Below are positions 11,390 to 23,200 of a stretch of 64,000 nt of DNA, one piece after another; the first letter of the stretch is position 1, and each line of letters starts with the position of its first letter. The stretch is from Synaphobranchus kaupii (Eukaryota; Chordata; Actinopteri; Anguilliformes; Synaphobranchidae). Under the pieces are notes generated by a model. The model had not been told where the DNA came from and made no database searches. It was given only the letters and a program-made list of their open reading frames with translations. A program made the translations under genes and the position numbers. The stretch lies in contig CM056378.1 of the NCBI GenBank assembly GCA_029718625.1, positions 59,605,027-59,669,026 on the forward strand, given 5' to 3'.

Positions 11390-11790
11390 GCTAAATATCG
11401 ATATTTTTATTAAAACATGCAGGCGCTCTAAACGGATTCGCCACAGCCACAGACTGTAAAATGCATAAAATGCACCGTTTATACGCGCTAAGAAAATCAT
11501 GTTCACGTATAGAAACAATAATAATTGTAAAAAACGTTGTAGTAAAAGCATTTTCCTTGCTTACTGTACTATACAGTACCTGATGCACTTTAGGTTTAGA
11601 AAACACCTAATTTTTTTTCTCCAAAATCTCTTGTATAAATATGTTTCGGAAAGCAAGGACTTACCAGTATATTCAGCTACAGCTGTTTTCAGATTAACCG
11701 TGAAGAGTTTATCTTGTTACATTTCGCCCAAGTCCCGTACAGTCCACATTTCCACAGCGACCATCTATCGCACTTAGGGCTAAAATACGT
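11390..11790 (+). repeat. Fragment related to the hAT at 15135-18236
   Basis: The stretch with ACGTATAGAAACAATAAT and TACTGTACTATACAGTACC matches the internal part of the hAT at 15510-15605 plus 16323-16390, but without the MITE found there. It therefore acts as an empty-site reference. A minus-strand relative lies at 49640-49930. Confidence 0.7.
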
Positions 11791-12160
11791 TGCTGTTATT
11801 GTGTAGAAACACACACGCTTTTGTACGTTTTAAAAAAAAAAAGTAAATACATTAGGCTACTTATGTTATGGTTATTATCTCACCAAAAATATGTTTTCAA
11901 CGTTACATTTTTTTTTTTACTCACGTATAGCCTACAAAGCACTGTCTAAGTCCTTAATTCCAACTTGCAAAAGCTAGGCCTGCCTTTACAAGTATTGATA
12001 TCAAAATGTGGCCAAGTTACAACTAACAATATTGCCTATCGTAGCTCACACTAATTACACTAGCTCTATTCCAAAGCAATGCTATCCAAACCTTCCTAAA
12101 TTATTTAATGCAACGTATTGTGATAATATCGTATCGTGAGTTACTCTGATTCCCACCCCT

Positions 12161-12161
12161 A

Positions 12162-12198
<37 letters not shown>

Positions 12199-12237
12199 TA
12201 TATATACACACACATTATATATATATATATATATATT
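12161..12237. repeat. Compound (TA)n(CA)n microsatellite
   Basis: Alternating TA and CA tracts, about 75 bp in all. Confidence 0.95.
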
Positions 12238-12384
12238 AGTACCCTCCACAAGCACCCCTGGTAAGGATGAGTAAAAAGGATTATACAAAATTCACCTTTT
12301 GGTGAATTAGCTTAATCTCACACTGAAAAAATTGAGAAAAATCCAACCTTCATTCCCTCCGCCCCCAGCATGTATGTTTTCGGT

Positions 12385-12425
12385 GGTGTGGGTGAGTTTG
12401 TTTGTTTGTTTGTGTGTTTGTGGGC
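12385..12425 (+). repeat. (GTTT)n simple repeat
   Basis: A short GTTT/GTGTTT run inside a stretch (about 12340-12560) that looks like an older interspersed repeat of unknown family. Confidence 0.6.
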
Positions 12426-13020
12426 AGGATTACGTAAAAACTACCAGACCAATTTGTGTGTAGTATAGTATGTATGTGTAGTATGGGCCAAGGACGAACC
12501 CATTAAATTTTAGAGCGGATTTGATCAGTGGTTTTCGAAATAAATATAAATATATACGCGTTTACAATGTTTTGCAATGGGGGCGCCGCCATGTTTAGTG
12601 ATTGACCACTAGATGGTGTCAGGCAGTGAGGCAGTGAAACGTGGGCAGCAACTGAAGCCCACAAATAGTTTTTCTATTTTTGTGTAATAATTTTGGCCTT
12701 TTCGTTTAGTAAATAGAATATATGCCTTACATTGCCCATTCTTCTAGTCCTCAACTAGTCCTCAACTTTAAACTTTAAAACCCCGGAGCATAAAGTTTGC
12801 TCTTTCAGAAAAACTACATCTAGTCTGCTGGATACAACAGGAACAGCTCTACGTTCGACATTTGAGGTACTTGGAAAATATAAGGTAATAATAACCATAT
12901 TATTTCTGAAAATCGTAGTATTACGCTACATGTTTCTGTTCACGTGAAGTGGTCCCTTTCTCTGTGTTATTGGTAGCCTAGCCGATTTGGGTAGTTGATG
13001 TAACTGACTATTCGGGGGAG

Positions 13021-13132
13021 TATTCCAGAAAGCGGGTTTAGTGAAAATTTTGAGTTTGCTAACCCTGAGATTAATTCAATTCAATCTCAGGGTTAGCAAA
13101 CTCAGATTCCAGTAAACCCGTTTTCTGACATA
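13021..13132. repeat. Two-tier palindrome (foldback)
   Basis: An inner perfect 19-bp stem (13052-13070 with 13085-13103) sits around a 14-base AT loop. An outer 20-bp stem (13021-13040 with 13113-13132) pairs at about 17 positions. It has no coding potential and is probably a small palindromic transposon relic. Confidence 0.85.
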
Positions 13133-13446
13133 CCCCCCGATGTGATTGACCAGCGGAGTTCCGGTTAACGGATAGGCTATAGAAGTTCTTTCACCTATCT
13201 AACTAGCATTCTATCTGCCTATTCAAGCCATCATCAATTAACTGATAAGCTTAAATACGCTAGCTAGTCAGGCAACCTCGCTAGCTAGAAGTAGCGAACT
13301 TGGGTGTACTGGCTTAGGAAGGTGACCAAAATAGTAACGTTATTACAACGGCGTTAGCTTCTAGGCTAGCTAGCCACACACCTTGTAGGCTTGTTACGCT
13401 TGGTAACGTTAGCCTAACCAGTATTAAATAACTTGAAAATGTATTG

Positions 13447-13885
13447 TTAAAGGTTGTATCAGCGATTTTGGGTGACGTCACTTCTGAAGCGAAATCCCAA
13501 ACAAACAGAGCCAGCTCCAGCTCAGAGCCAATTATGTTATGTTTTAAAAAATAGTGTTCAAGCATCCAGAATTATAACCACATTAATAATGTTTGTAAGA
13601 AAACAAACCGTTTGTAAATCCGTCAAGATTTCAGCGAGATAAAAGTATTAGCGTATTAGTATCACCCACCCCTTGTCGGTGATTGGTTGGAATACTGTTT
13701 ATTTTGGTTTTGAGTGGTTGGTAGTACCATTTGTTTTTGTGTACGATCTCGGAGCATAGGCTGCCTACAGAGACGTGGTTTTTTGACGGCCTGCTTATGG
13801 GGCGGGCAGCTAGCGGATCGTGAGGAAAAATCAGATGAATGTGATCATTTATGTTTCGACCCAAAATCGCTGATACAACCTTTAA
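13447..13885. mobile_element. MITE with TTAA target duplication
   Basis: The ends are inverted over about 25 bases (AGGTTGTATCAGCGATTTTG at the left and its complement at the right). Each is bordered by TTAA (13447-13450 and 13882-13885), the target of piggyBac and Kolobok elements. The 439 bp hold no credible transposase. I cannot choose between the two superfamilies, but THAP exons in the window make Kolobok worth testing. Confidence 0.8.
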
Positions 13886-14303
13886 AGTGAATCAGAACTC
13901 TCATGGTTAACGTAGCCAATGTGGCTCCATTTTTTTTTCTGTCTGTTGGTGCTGCAGGGAACTACCTGCGCACACAACAGAAAGGTAAAAAACGCTAGTT
14001 AGTTAGCTAGCTAAATATGGCCAATTGAACTCTGTTCACATCGTTAAAAGAACATTAGATGTACAAATTTTGATATAATGACATTAGCCTGGCTTCGCCA
14101 AGCCCAATTTGAAAAAAGTTAATGGGGTTTGACTGGAAACTCGATTCATTTTGGATTTCCAAGTGACCTTATCAACGATTGCAGACCAAAATTATTGCAC
14201 GGAATTGGATAGACCTACAACCAATGTGAGCAATGAAACGTGGGTTAGTCATGTGGGTACAATCATCATATTAGCCCTGCCACATATTAGTTAAACGGTT
14301 GTG

Positions 14304-14416
14304 ATTAACTGGGAATCAGTTTGAACGGGTGCTACCAGACTGATATGGGAGTGAAACAGAATGTGAGGTCACGTGATCAGGCTGGTAGCACCCGTTCAAA
14401 CTGATTCCCAGTTAAT
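14304..14416. repeat. Perfect 35-bp foldback, 43-base loop
   Basis: Arms 14304-14338 and 14382-14416 are exact inverted complements of 35 bases. Perfect arms in otherwise diverged DNA suggest a recent origin, gene conversion between arms, or selection on an RNA hairpin. Confidence 0.92.
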
Positions 14417-14744
14417 TGTCAAAATGTATCTTCTATTGAGATTTTATTATACTCTAGGCCTACTAAATGATCTCTGATAGCCTACAAAGAAGGACAAATG
14501 GATGCAAGATTACTGCTGTGAGTCCTGTCATATTTAACTAGTTTTCATTTCATTTTGACATGGAACATATTTACCCATACATACTCGGTCTGCCCATGGT
14601 ATGAGCTTCCCCTGCAGAGTCAGTAGTAAAAGCACTTCAATAATCCCAACAAATCTTCAAAACTAATTGCAAATGCTTATCAATGTATACCTGATTTTAC
14701 GGTACATGCATCATCATGCAGCATGGCCGGAGGGATGCGCTCTC

Positions 14745-15134
14745 CGAGCGACCTTTCTAGTTTGAAGTATTTATTTTGAAAAAGAAAAAAAAATCCCTCA
14801 ACAAGAAATTATTATTTTGAACAAAACCACATGTGCCACAATGAACAAAATGTAACTGAAGCATTTTTTCCATTTATATTTTACTTTTTAAAGTTTTTAT
14901 TTTTTATTTTACCTTTATTTATACAGGGTAGGTTGACTGAGCACACATGCTCTTTTTGCAGCAATGCCCTGTTAACACCGCCCCAATTAGCCTAAACCTG
15001 CATGTTTTTAGGATTTATTTATTTTTTGGCAAGTTCATCAGAGTGTTTAGGAACTTTCGAGCAGTAATCCATGACTTTGTGTTTCACTGGGGTATAAATA
15101 TGAGGTGACAGAGGCCATATTCCCTTATTCATAC
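14745..15134 (+). mobile_element. Old Tc1 element (A), 5' part
   Basis: This part contains a terminal stretch (AAAACCACATGTGCCACAA at about 14823) that is the inverted complement of the 3' end near 24770-24787. It continues to the leader ending at ATTCATAC, where the hAT at 15135-18236 was inserted. The outer boundary is approximate. A second repeat may overlap 14870-15010. Confidence 0.55.
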
Positions 15135-15601
15135 TAGTGTTGCACGGTACACCGAAACGTCGGTACTTTTTCGATACTTAAAAAAAAAAACGGTTCGGTA
15201 TTAGAATTTTCCGACGTTCGGTACTTTTAGGTCAAATGTGTGCTCTGCTGTTATGTGTCTGCATTACTGATTGAGAGGATGAAATGTGAACGTTAGCTAA
15301 CAATACTACGAGTCTGATTCTTTCACACGCGCGATATTGTTTTTGGCCGGCAGAGCTATAGGCTACTTTACGGTACCTACTAAACTAACGCCTTACTTCC
15401 ACGGAGAATTTAGGTGAGCACAAAGTAAAGGATTTAACGATAGTTTGACTTGAAAAATGATGGTATAATCACTGAAAATAACCCCGATAGACTGTCGTCG
15501 TATTTTATCATGTCACGTATAGAAACAATAATTTTTTTTTTTAAAACGTTGTACAAATGAGTATTCGCCGTTTTCCCTTGCTTACTGTACTATATACAGT
15601 A

Positions 15602-16322
15602 CAGTGTTTCCCCTACCATTATCTTGGCCGGGCGGAAACTCACGTACCGCCCGGCTTGGACAAGAGGGAAAATAAATAATTTTAATGAAAAAAAAAATAC
15701 AATTATATATATATTTTTTTATATAATCTTAAAATTTTTTTTTTTTTTTTATGTAGCAGCAATATTTCCCTTACCGCAGAATGCGGGAATGATCAAAATA
15801 GCATCTGGAAAAACCCTTGCCAAAACAAACAGGTTTCCCGTTAGGCCTAATTAAAATTTTCCATGGCAGCGCTGATATTATGAGGGTGTAATTATAGTTT
15901 CCGCCTCTACGCAAAATGGCGCACTTTCATCCGTTTCTCTATCTGACCAGAACTCTTACATTTTAGTGTAGAGTAAAAGCTAATACTGCAGAGGCAGAAG
16001 TTTGATTCTACCTGTTTTTAAGGACTGATTATGGATCAGCACTATGGAGGAGTCTCAAAAGCAGCTCTACATTGCTGAAAAGATTGATATTTATTTACCA
16101 TAAGCCTTTGTGAGCAAATGTTATTTTAGCTCAGAATGGAGAAATGCACCACTTTGTTACCAACACCCTCCCCATGTGTGCGACGACTCTCCGTACCCCC
16201 GACCTGCGCGATGATACTACCTCGGCCCCGCAGGCGCGTTTGATGACACCGTACGCCCAACAACACTGGTAGTTTCGAGGGGCCTACCACCCGGCCTGAA
16301 AAAAAATCTAGGGGAAACACTG
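15602..16322. mobile_element. CAGTGTTTCC-ended MITE nested in hAT-1
   Basis: The inverted ends are CAGTGTTTCCCCTA and its complement, extending to the CCGGGCGG/CCACCCGG subterminal parts. CAGTA occurs on both sides (15597-15601 and 16323-16327). The fragment at 11560-11595 shows the uninterrupted site. CAGTG-TTTCC ends resemble Charlie-type hATs, although a 5-bp duplication is shorter than the usual 8. Confidence 0.75.
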
Positions 16323-16394
16323 CAGTACCTGATGCACTTTCGGTTTAGAACGTATTTAAATACATTAGGCGACGTATGTTATGGTTATTATATA

Positions 16395-17912
16395 CACTAC
16401 TCACAAAAAGTTAGGGATATTTGGCTTTCGGGTGAAATTTATGGAAAATGTAAGTTCACGCTACAGTGATATTATACGTATCATGAAAGTAGGGCATTTA
16501 AGTAGAAGCATGCAATGGTGATTTCCTCATCTCAAACAATTTATTGAAACAAAAGCCAACAACAGTGGTGGGTATACCACAACAAAAATGTCAATGTCTC
16601 AATAACGTGTCATGTGCCCTTGAGCATCAATTACAGCTTGACAACGACGTCTCATGCTGTTCACAAGTCGACTTATTGTCTGCTGAGGCATGGCATCCCA
16701 CTCTTCTTGAAGGGCGGCCCTCAGGTCATTGAGGTTCTGGGGTACAGAGTTACGAGCCTCTACACGGTGAGTCAGCTGATCCCATAGGTTTTCTATGGGA
16801 TTCAGGTCTGGAGAAAGTGCAGGCCACTCCATTTGAGGTACCACAGTCTGCAGCAGCCTTTCCCTAATGATGCGACCTCGATGAGCTGGAGCATTGTCGT
16901 CCATGAAGATGAACTTAGGCCTGTGTTGTTCATGCAGGGGCACAATGACTGGATTAATGATGTTATTCAGGTAGTATGGGCTTGTCACTGTACCATTCAC
17001 AAAGTGTAGGGCAGTTCTGTATTGACTAGACACACCTGCCCACACTGTAACACCGCCACCACCAAAGGGTCGTCTGGTGACAACAGTGGCTGATGCATAG
17101 CGCTCTCCTTGACGTCTCCAACATCGTTGGCGGCCATCATTTCTGCTCAACGTGAAGAGAACAGCACTGAGGCCCACTGGTCCCTCGTCCAGCGTAAATG
17201 CTCCCTGGCCCATGCAAGACGATGACGCCTGTGCCTGGTGGTGTGGTCAGGTACCCTTGCAGGTCGTCTAGCACGCAGACCACGCTGATGTAAACGGTTT
17301 CGAATGGTCTGACGTGGCACTTGGGTGCCTCTCACCTCCCTTAAATGTGCCTGGAGTTGAGTGGCATTCATCATCCGGTTCTGCAGGGCACTGTTCACAA
17401 TGAAGCGGTCATCAGTGTGGGATGTGGCCAAAGGACGTCCACTTCTATGCCTTTCTGTGACTCTTCCAGTCTCTCTGTATCTCTGTTGCAACCTGCTGAT
17501 GACACTCTGTGACACTCTAAGCTCAGTGGCCACTTCCCTCTGAGAACATCCTGTTTGAAGCCTCGCAATGGCGAGGTACTGTTGATCAATTGTTAGGTGT
17601 CGTCTTGGTCTCATGATGTCAAAATGTGAACAGCATGATGAAGAGGACTGTTTAAATACCAATTCTAATTGAACCAGGAAATTTATTGGTCGATTCATGG
17701 ATCAAACACCTGTTGTGAATTTTGCCGTTCAGCTCCTTGTTAGAGAACAGCAAGTTGTGCAAAAAGTACTGAAACATTGAATAGTTGGACATGTGCATTC
17801 AAAGGTTTAGAGAAGGTCAAATTAATTTCACCTGTAAAGGTTATAGTGCATTTTAGGTTCATCCTGAAATTTCACCCGAAAGCCGAATATCCCTAACTTT
17901 TTGTGAGTAGTG
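16395..17912 (-). mobile_element. Tc1/mariner element, copy 2, nested in hAT-1
   Basis: It has the same family ends as 4520-6050 and TA on both sides (16393-16394 and 17913-17914). It is 1518 bp, 13 bp shorter than copy 1, because of one internal deletion. Otherwise the copies differ by a handful of substitutions, so both insertions are recent. Confidence 0.95.
16599..17698 (-). pseudogene. Tc1 transposase inactivated by a 13-bp deletion
   Basis: The N-terminal 180 residues (17147-17698) match copy 1 closely and end at VLFSSR. Downstream sequence (16599 to about 17150) carries the rest in another frame with FMDDNAPAH and [11 protein letters not shown] intact. Against copy 1, 13 bases are missing at about 17155. 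This removes the codons for Asp-Glu-Ser-Arg, including the first catalytic Asp, and shifts the frame. The ends remain intact, so the copy could still be moved by a transposase made elsewhere. Confidence 0.93.
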
Positions 17913-18244
17913 TATATACTGTATGTGACTATTCTGAAATAAATGTATTCTGTAGCACATTTCTGAATGATACAGCTTCTTCTTCAGTTCGAACTTAAAA
18001 CTATGGATGTGCAGGGAATATTTTTTTAGATATTGACATTTAAATAAAACTAGTAGAAACCCGGAGGAAATTGCCTCTGAAGGGCCAAAGTAAATGGGGT
18101 TAAGGTCATTTCAGTAGAGGTACCGAGTATCGAATCAGTATCGTTTCAGTTTCAAGTACCGTTTCAGTATCGAGTATCATGATACTAAACCTGGTATCGG
18201 TATCGAAGTCAAAATTTTGGTATCGTGACAACACTAATTCATAC

Positions 18245-18469
18245 ATCAACATGGGAAAGATAAGAAAACATACAAATTAAATGAGGGAAAAGTGTGTTGA
18301 GCTTCATAAGTCAGGGAATGGCTATAAAAAAAATAGCTACTGAACTGAAAATGCCCATATCTCCCATTAGGGAAATACTTAAAAAGTTCAAAGCAACTGG
18401 AACTGTTAAAAACTTGCCCGGAAGAGGACCCAAGTTTATTTTGCCCCCACATACAGTGAGGATGGTAAG
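18245..18469 (+). pseudogene. Tc1-A transposase, N-terminal piece
   Basis: After the hAT-1 target duplication, the Tc1-A transposase starts in a frame with KCVELHKSG-like then KKIATELKMPISPIREILKK, the first helix-turn-helix, and runs into NLPGRGPKF, the GRPR-like linker. It is cut at GAGGATGGTAAG by the hAT at 18470-23952 and resumes at 23953. The DNA-binding half is readable although the 5' start is frame-damaged. Confidence 0.8.
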
Positions 18470-18472
18470 TAG

Positions 18473-19448
18473 TAGGGCTGTCAACATTGGCCAAAAATCA
18501 CATTTGAATATTCCTTCTGAAAAAACAAATAAGTTTGAATATATTCGAATATTTATTACAATTTTAAAATGTTACAATTTGACCCACTTTCTGGCTGTGT
18601 TATTGCGCGTTAGGTCCGTTAGGCAAACCAATACAACGAGACACATAACTAGTATCGGTACATTTTATTTGAACATAAACATGAATGCAGTCAAGTTTGG
18701 AAGAAAAAAAACCCCGTTAACATTCAAGATGGCTTTTAAAATCTACATACACACTTTTATAATGCTTTTGTTTGAATAAAATTAAGGCACACAATTTCGA
18801 GAAATGTTACTAAAAAGAATTTTGATCCTGAGGGATCATTTACAATAAAGTGCTATTAAAAACAGAAAAGTACCATCTTTGACCTTTTGGAGAGGGAACT
18901 GTGATTAGCCTAGTTTTAACGTTTAACATAGCATAGTTTTAACGTTTAAGGTAGGCCATCTGTAGCTTACATAGCTTGCATAGAACTTTGTCTCGAGGTC
19001 CCACAATTTTTCCGTTCACTGACCAAAAACCGAAGTACTTCCAAACAGGGCTTTTAGATTGCTCGGAGTGCTAATCACTCTCTCCGCGGCAGAGCTGGTT
19101 TCCGAACTCTCTGCCATGCTGCTGCTGTTGAATTATTGGCTCTTTTCAGCTCGACGAATATGCCTACATTTGATTTTCAATCTGCTATTAAATGAGTACC
19201 GTGTCCGTCCTGTACAAGCATAGCAATGACCTGTATGCAGCGTCTTCCATTTTCAACAGAGAAGTCGCTAAAATTATTTATTTTTGGTTTAACACAACCC
19301 AAGTTGAAAGGAAGACAGACACTTATCTGTGATAGAGACGCTGCATTTTTTTTTTTTTTCGAATGTTAATTTTCAGATTCGAACGTCACTTTTTTTTTTT
19401 TACTATTCAAATAGCATTCGAATATCGAACCATCGTATGACAGCCCTA
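18473..19448. mobile_element. hAT element (hAT-3) inserted three bases inside hAT-2
   Basis: It is 976 bp with ends TAGGGCTGTCAAC and GACAGCCCTA and an exact 8-bp duplication GTAAGTAG (18465-18472 and 19449-19456). AT-rich GAATATTCG motifs lie near each end. It holds no transposase domain, so it is non-autonomous. Its target duplication includes the first three bases of hAT-2, so hAT-2 came first. Confidence 0.92.
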
Positions 19449-19970
19449 GTAAGTAGGTTTGGGTATCAAGAACCAACTTGGAACCGGTTCCAAATTTTCA
19501 AGAACCGTGGATTCGATAAGACTCGTGCATTTCGATTCTGCTTCGGTTCCTAACTTTTGTATATTTCAGTCGCGCTCCAGAGTGAACTGCAGTGAGCATT
19601 TGAAGACCCTGGTGCTAAAAGTACTGAAGTCACATTTTAAGAGCATAGAAACAGTTGAGCATAGAAACATGTTGTATTTATTTAGCTAAGTCCACCCTAT
19701 AAATATTGTTAACAGAAAAGGTGCTTAAGCAATGCATAAAAACAGCAACTTTTAATGGCTGATTTTATGGATCAATGATATTTTCGGATTTGATTTTCTG
19801 AAAATAGACATTTTGTGACTTCAGTACTTTTAGCATCAGGGTCTTCATTTTACAGTCCATAAAAGTTGCACATCTGCCAGGACCTGCTACGTGCACCTAA
19901 CGTCATGTCATTTGTTATGCAGTACGTCAACTAAGCATGTGAGGAGACACTTCTGTTTACATCCTGGACC

Positions 19971-20237
19971 ATGGCTGACCTCAGCAAATGCTCGAAATTT
20001 TGGCTTAGCTTCACTAAAAAAGATAACGACACAGCAAAATGCAACACCTGGAGTAAGAATATTTCGTGCAAGGGAGGAAGCACCTCCAATATGACGAAGC
20101 ATTTACTTCAACACGGCATGAATCTGAAGGAATGCACCGTGTTCGATGTGTTGCGGTCTCCCAGCCACAATAACGCCCCAGATACAGCTAACGTTAACAG
20201 AAGCAACGTCTCATGCTCAGGTACAAAACATAGATGA
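19971..20237 (+). pseudogene. BED-finger exon of hAT-2 transposase
   Basis: The frame MADLSKCSKFWLSF... contains FWLSF, then KCNTW, GGSTSNMTKHLLQHG. This is a BED finger with Trp/Phe, the Ser-Asn-Met-x-x-His pattern and the paired His residues. The second Cys of the Cys-x2-Cys pair is Trp (CNTW), so zinc binding should be lost. Such exons form the N-terminus of ZBED-like hAT transposases. The frame ends 30 residues later and no RNase H-like domain is visible before the nested element at 21303. Confidence 0.75.
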
Positions 20238-21690
20238 GCTGAATCCGTGTACTTTTTGCCTGATCATTTCCTGTTTCAGAAACATAAATTAAAAAACAAG
20301 AAACTAATGGTTATTCTATATTCATTTTAAAAACAGAAATTGAAAAACAGAATCAAATGGTTATTAATTTTACTGACTGATTTTAAACATAACATTACAG
20401 GAAATTTAAATTGGTCTCGATTTCCGAAATTTGTGTTTGATTTTCAACTTTCAAGCTCAATTCTGACCTTTCCCCGCCAGTTTTCGGTAGCTTCCGCATT
20501 CCCTAAAACATTTTCGCTAACTACACAGTCATTATGAGTGCATTAGAACATTATGCCACTGAGATAGCCTATAGGAGATAACAATAAATAATTTTTCATA
20601 TGCAAACAGAGCAGCAAACATTGCATCGCAACATTGTTTTGTAGACATAGTTCGAAACTTAATAAATTGACTGCCTTAAGGCCACTCATCGTCATCATGT
20701 TTTTCATCACATATTATATGGAGCGATCTATGAAGTGTCTAGCTACTAAATTACGAGAAAAAATTGTTTTGTGAGATGAGTGACAGTACGGGATGTTGCA
20801 GTTGGCATTCATTTACGAAACTGTGGGTTAAATCTATGTGAAATCAATTGCTCCATACCTGTATACAATTTATTAACAATAAAAAAGAAATCGGTATTAT
20901 GTTGTGTGTGTTTCAAAGGATGCTTAACTGATAGTCTACCTTATATTAGCTACAGCTAGCTAACTAGTTACATAGCCTAATGATAATATAGCCTACAAAA
21001 AGTACACGGATCCAGCTCATCTGTGTTTTTCTTCAGAAGAATTGTTGACTTTGCGTTGACATCCACTCTGACATTGTTGCTGCTTCCATAACAACTGTCT
21101 GTTAAATATTTTGTTATATTCTTATATATTTTTTGTTATATTTTTTCATTATTTATTTAAATGGTTTTGGTTTGTAATGGTTTTTGTTGATCATTCCTTA
21201 CAAGAAAGAGTAATATTTATTTTTATAAATGAAGGGAAAAAGAAACCTTCCTGTCACGGTTGACAGTTTACCGATTATAGCCTAAATGTGCCAAGAATAA
21301 AGCAGGGCTCGAAATTGCGACCGTTTTGGTCGCATATGCTCCCGAAATTTAATCTGTGCGACCTCGAAATATAATTGGGAGCATTTGTGCGAGTGCAAAT
21401 AATTGTTCTGGTGCGACCTTTTTTTTTCTTCTTTTTTTCCCCCCCAGTCGAACGTCCCTTTCTCTGTACATTTGCTAGTTAGTACATTCAGTATGTGCCT
21501 TGTGAGCTGACAGTGACCATTCTAACCAATCAAACGTGAGCTTGACGTTCTTACCTTAAATGCTGATTTTAGATTGGTTAAGAAACCTTCAACTAATGTT
21601 ACCTGAAGACAAAAGTTTATTATCAATTTATTAACGTTACCTATCTAGCTAAATTGGTAACGTTAGCTAGCGTTATCGAAAGCTAACAAT

Positions 21691-21768
21691 ATGAAGCGAA
21701 CGATTACGGAATTTTTTAGTAACGTTACTAAAAACGTAACAGATGCAGTGGCACCGGAATCATTTCAA
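21691..21768 (+). pseudogene. N-terminal exon of a hAT-like transposase with ITEFF motif
   Basis: Reading from ATG at 21691 gives MKRTITEFFSN and about 15 more residues to FQK. A GTGCGG that could be a splice donor follows. Short Lys/Arg-x-x-Ile-x-x-Phe-Phe starts are common in teleost ZNF862/ZMYM-like hAT transposases and resemble a PCNA-binding (PIP) box. No downstream catalytic exon is recognisable before 23812. Confidence 0.5.
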
Positions 21769-22869
21769 AAGTGCGGGGCCAAAACATTTTTTTTCATTCA
21801 TATTATACTATATATATATATAGGCTATATATGCAAAACCGTGTGCAAATTGTGAAGAAAACAGAGGAGGCATCCGCGCACATGTACACGTGGGTTAGGC
21901 TATACAACATCTGCACGCAGTCTTTTACCGGAATATGCGGGTCATCATGTTGATTTTTCCAGGCATTTGTGAGAATCGTATACCCTATGTTCAAATTATC
22001 ACATAAAGCCTAATAACGTACAGGAATCAATTACCATGCACTTTACTTAGGTCTACATCATTTAGATGTAGCTTTCCTGAATGTAGCTATGGCAGAATTT
22101 AACAACAAACAAGTTTGCAAGCAATACGAGGAGTGAATAAGCCTGTGCTACATATTCTCCTTTAAAACAATTCATGAAGGAAGTGGATTAATAGGCTACC
22201 CTTTTAGTATTCTCAGTCTAGCGCTATGGCTAGGTTGACGTTGTTGTCCCGAAGCTAGACTATGCTTGTTAGTAGAGATCTTATTAAAAGACTAGGCTAC
22301 TACAGATTCCTTCTCTTGGGCTATTAGCTTTTATTCTGGCATATATGCGATCGCTTATTTAGGACATTATTAACAAGGGCGTTACTTTCTGTTGTTTTTT
22401 TCGTGGTTTTGAGATAGATGTGCGCTGCTGACTGAACACATCCACGTTACTGATTGCTTGCTGCTCCTCGGCGGCCGCGGCAGCGTTACTGTTCTGTAAA
22501 CTCGTAGGCCTAGTTTAGGTTAATTGACAAAGTAAGGCTTGTATCTTGTAGGGCTACATTATGAATTCTGACGTTAGCTAATCAATTATACAATCATATA
22601 GCTTAAGCTACAGTGTGCAAATTGATAGGGGAATATGATAAAAAGAAAAGGGTAGGCTATATAGCCTATTAAGCTACTTCCATTATGCATTATTGTAAAG
22701 TGGTAGCTGAGCTACCAAAGCTCACTCCTCATATTGTTTGTTGTTAAATTATACCATAGCCAAATTCAGAAAAGCTGCATCTAAATGCTGTAGACCTAAA
22801 TAAAGTTTCCGGCACTTTATTAGCCTAATTTTAGCATAGGCTACGATTCTCGGAAATGCCTCGCAAATC

Positions 22870-23200
22870 AACGTGAATCAGAATCAGAAATCAGAATCAG
22901 AAATTTGTTTATTGCCATTGTACTTACATACTAGGAATTCATGACGACGTCAGTAGTGCTTAACCACATTACAACATTGGACAGGTGCAAAGACAGGACT
23001 GGACAGTGCAAGACAGGACTTATAAAGTGCAGTAATACAAAGTGCAAATCACAGTGCAAATTGGGACAGTGCTGTAATCAGTCCAGTGCAAAAATTTTGC
23101 GGGGGGGGGGGGTCAAAGGGGGACACGAGCCATGTTGATTAGGCTGGTGGCCATGGGGAAAAAACTGTTGGTAAAGACGAGTGTGCATGAAGGTTAGGCT
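22870..23200 (-). repeat. Repeat fragment with GAATCA-type tail (possible LINE 3' end)
   Basis: Starts with GAATCAGAATCAGAAATCAG copies and continues with repeated GTGCAA/GACAGT motifs and a run of 11-12 G at 23100. The order fits a retrotransposon 3' end read on the minus strand. The family is not recognised with certainty. Confidence 0.5.

Larger units (their letters stand above)
15135..18236. mobile_element. hAT element (hAT-1) with two nested insertions
   Basis: The ends TAGTGTTG and CAACACTA are flanked by an exact 8-bp duplication ATTCATAC (15127-15134 and 18237-18244), diagnostic of hAT. The terminal regions carry GGTAC/GATACC repeats, likely transposase-binding sites. Removing the nested MITE and Tc1 leaves about 860 bp without a transposase frame, so it was non-autonomous. 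It interrupts Tc1-A. Confidence 0.9.

Noticed and set aside
15624..15854. Small frames inside the CAGTGTTTCC MITE (also 16126-16320)
   Set aside because: They read the inverted subterminal sequence and low-complexity A/T runs, with no transposase motif.
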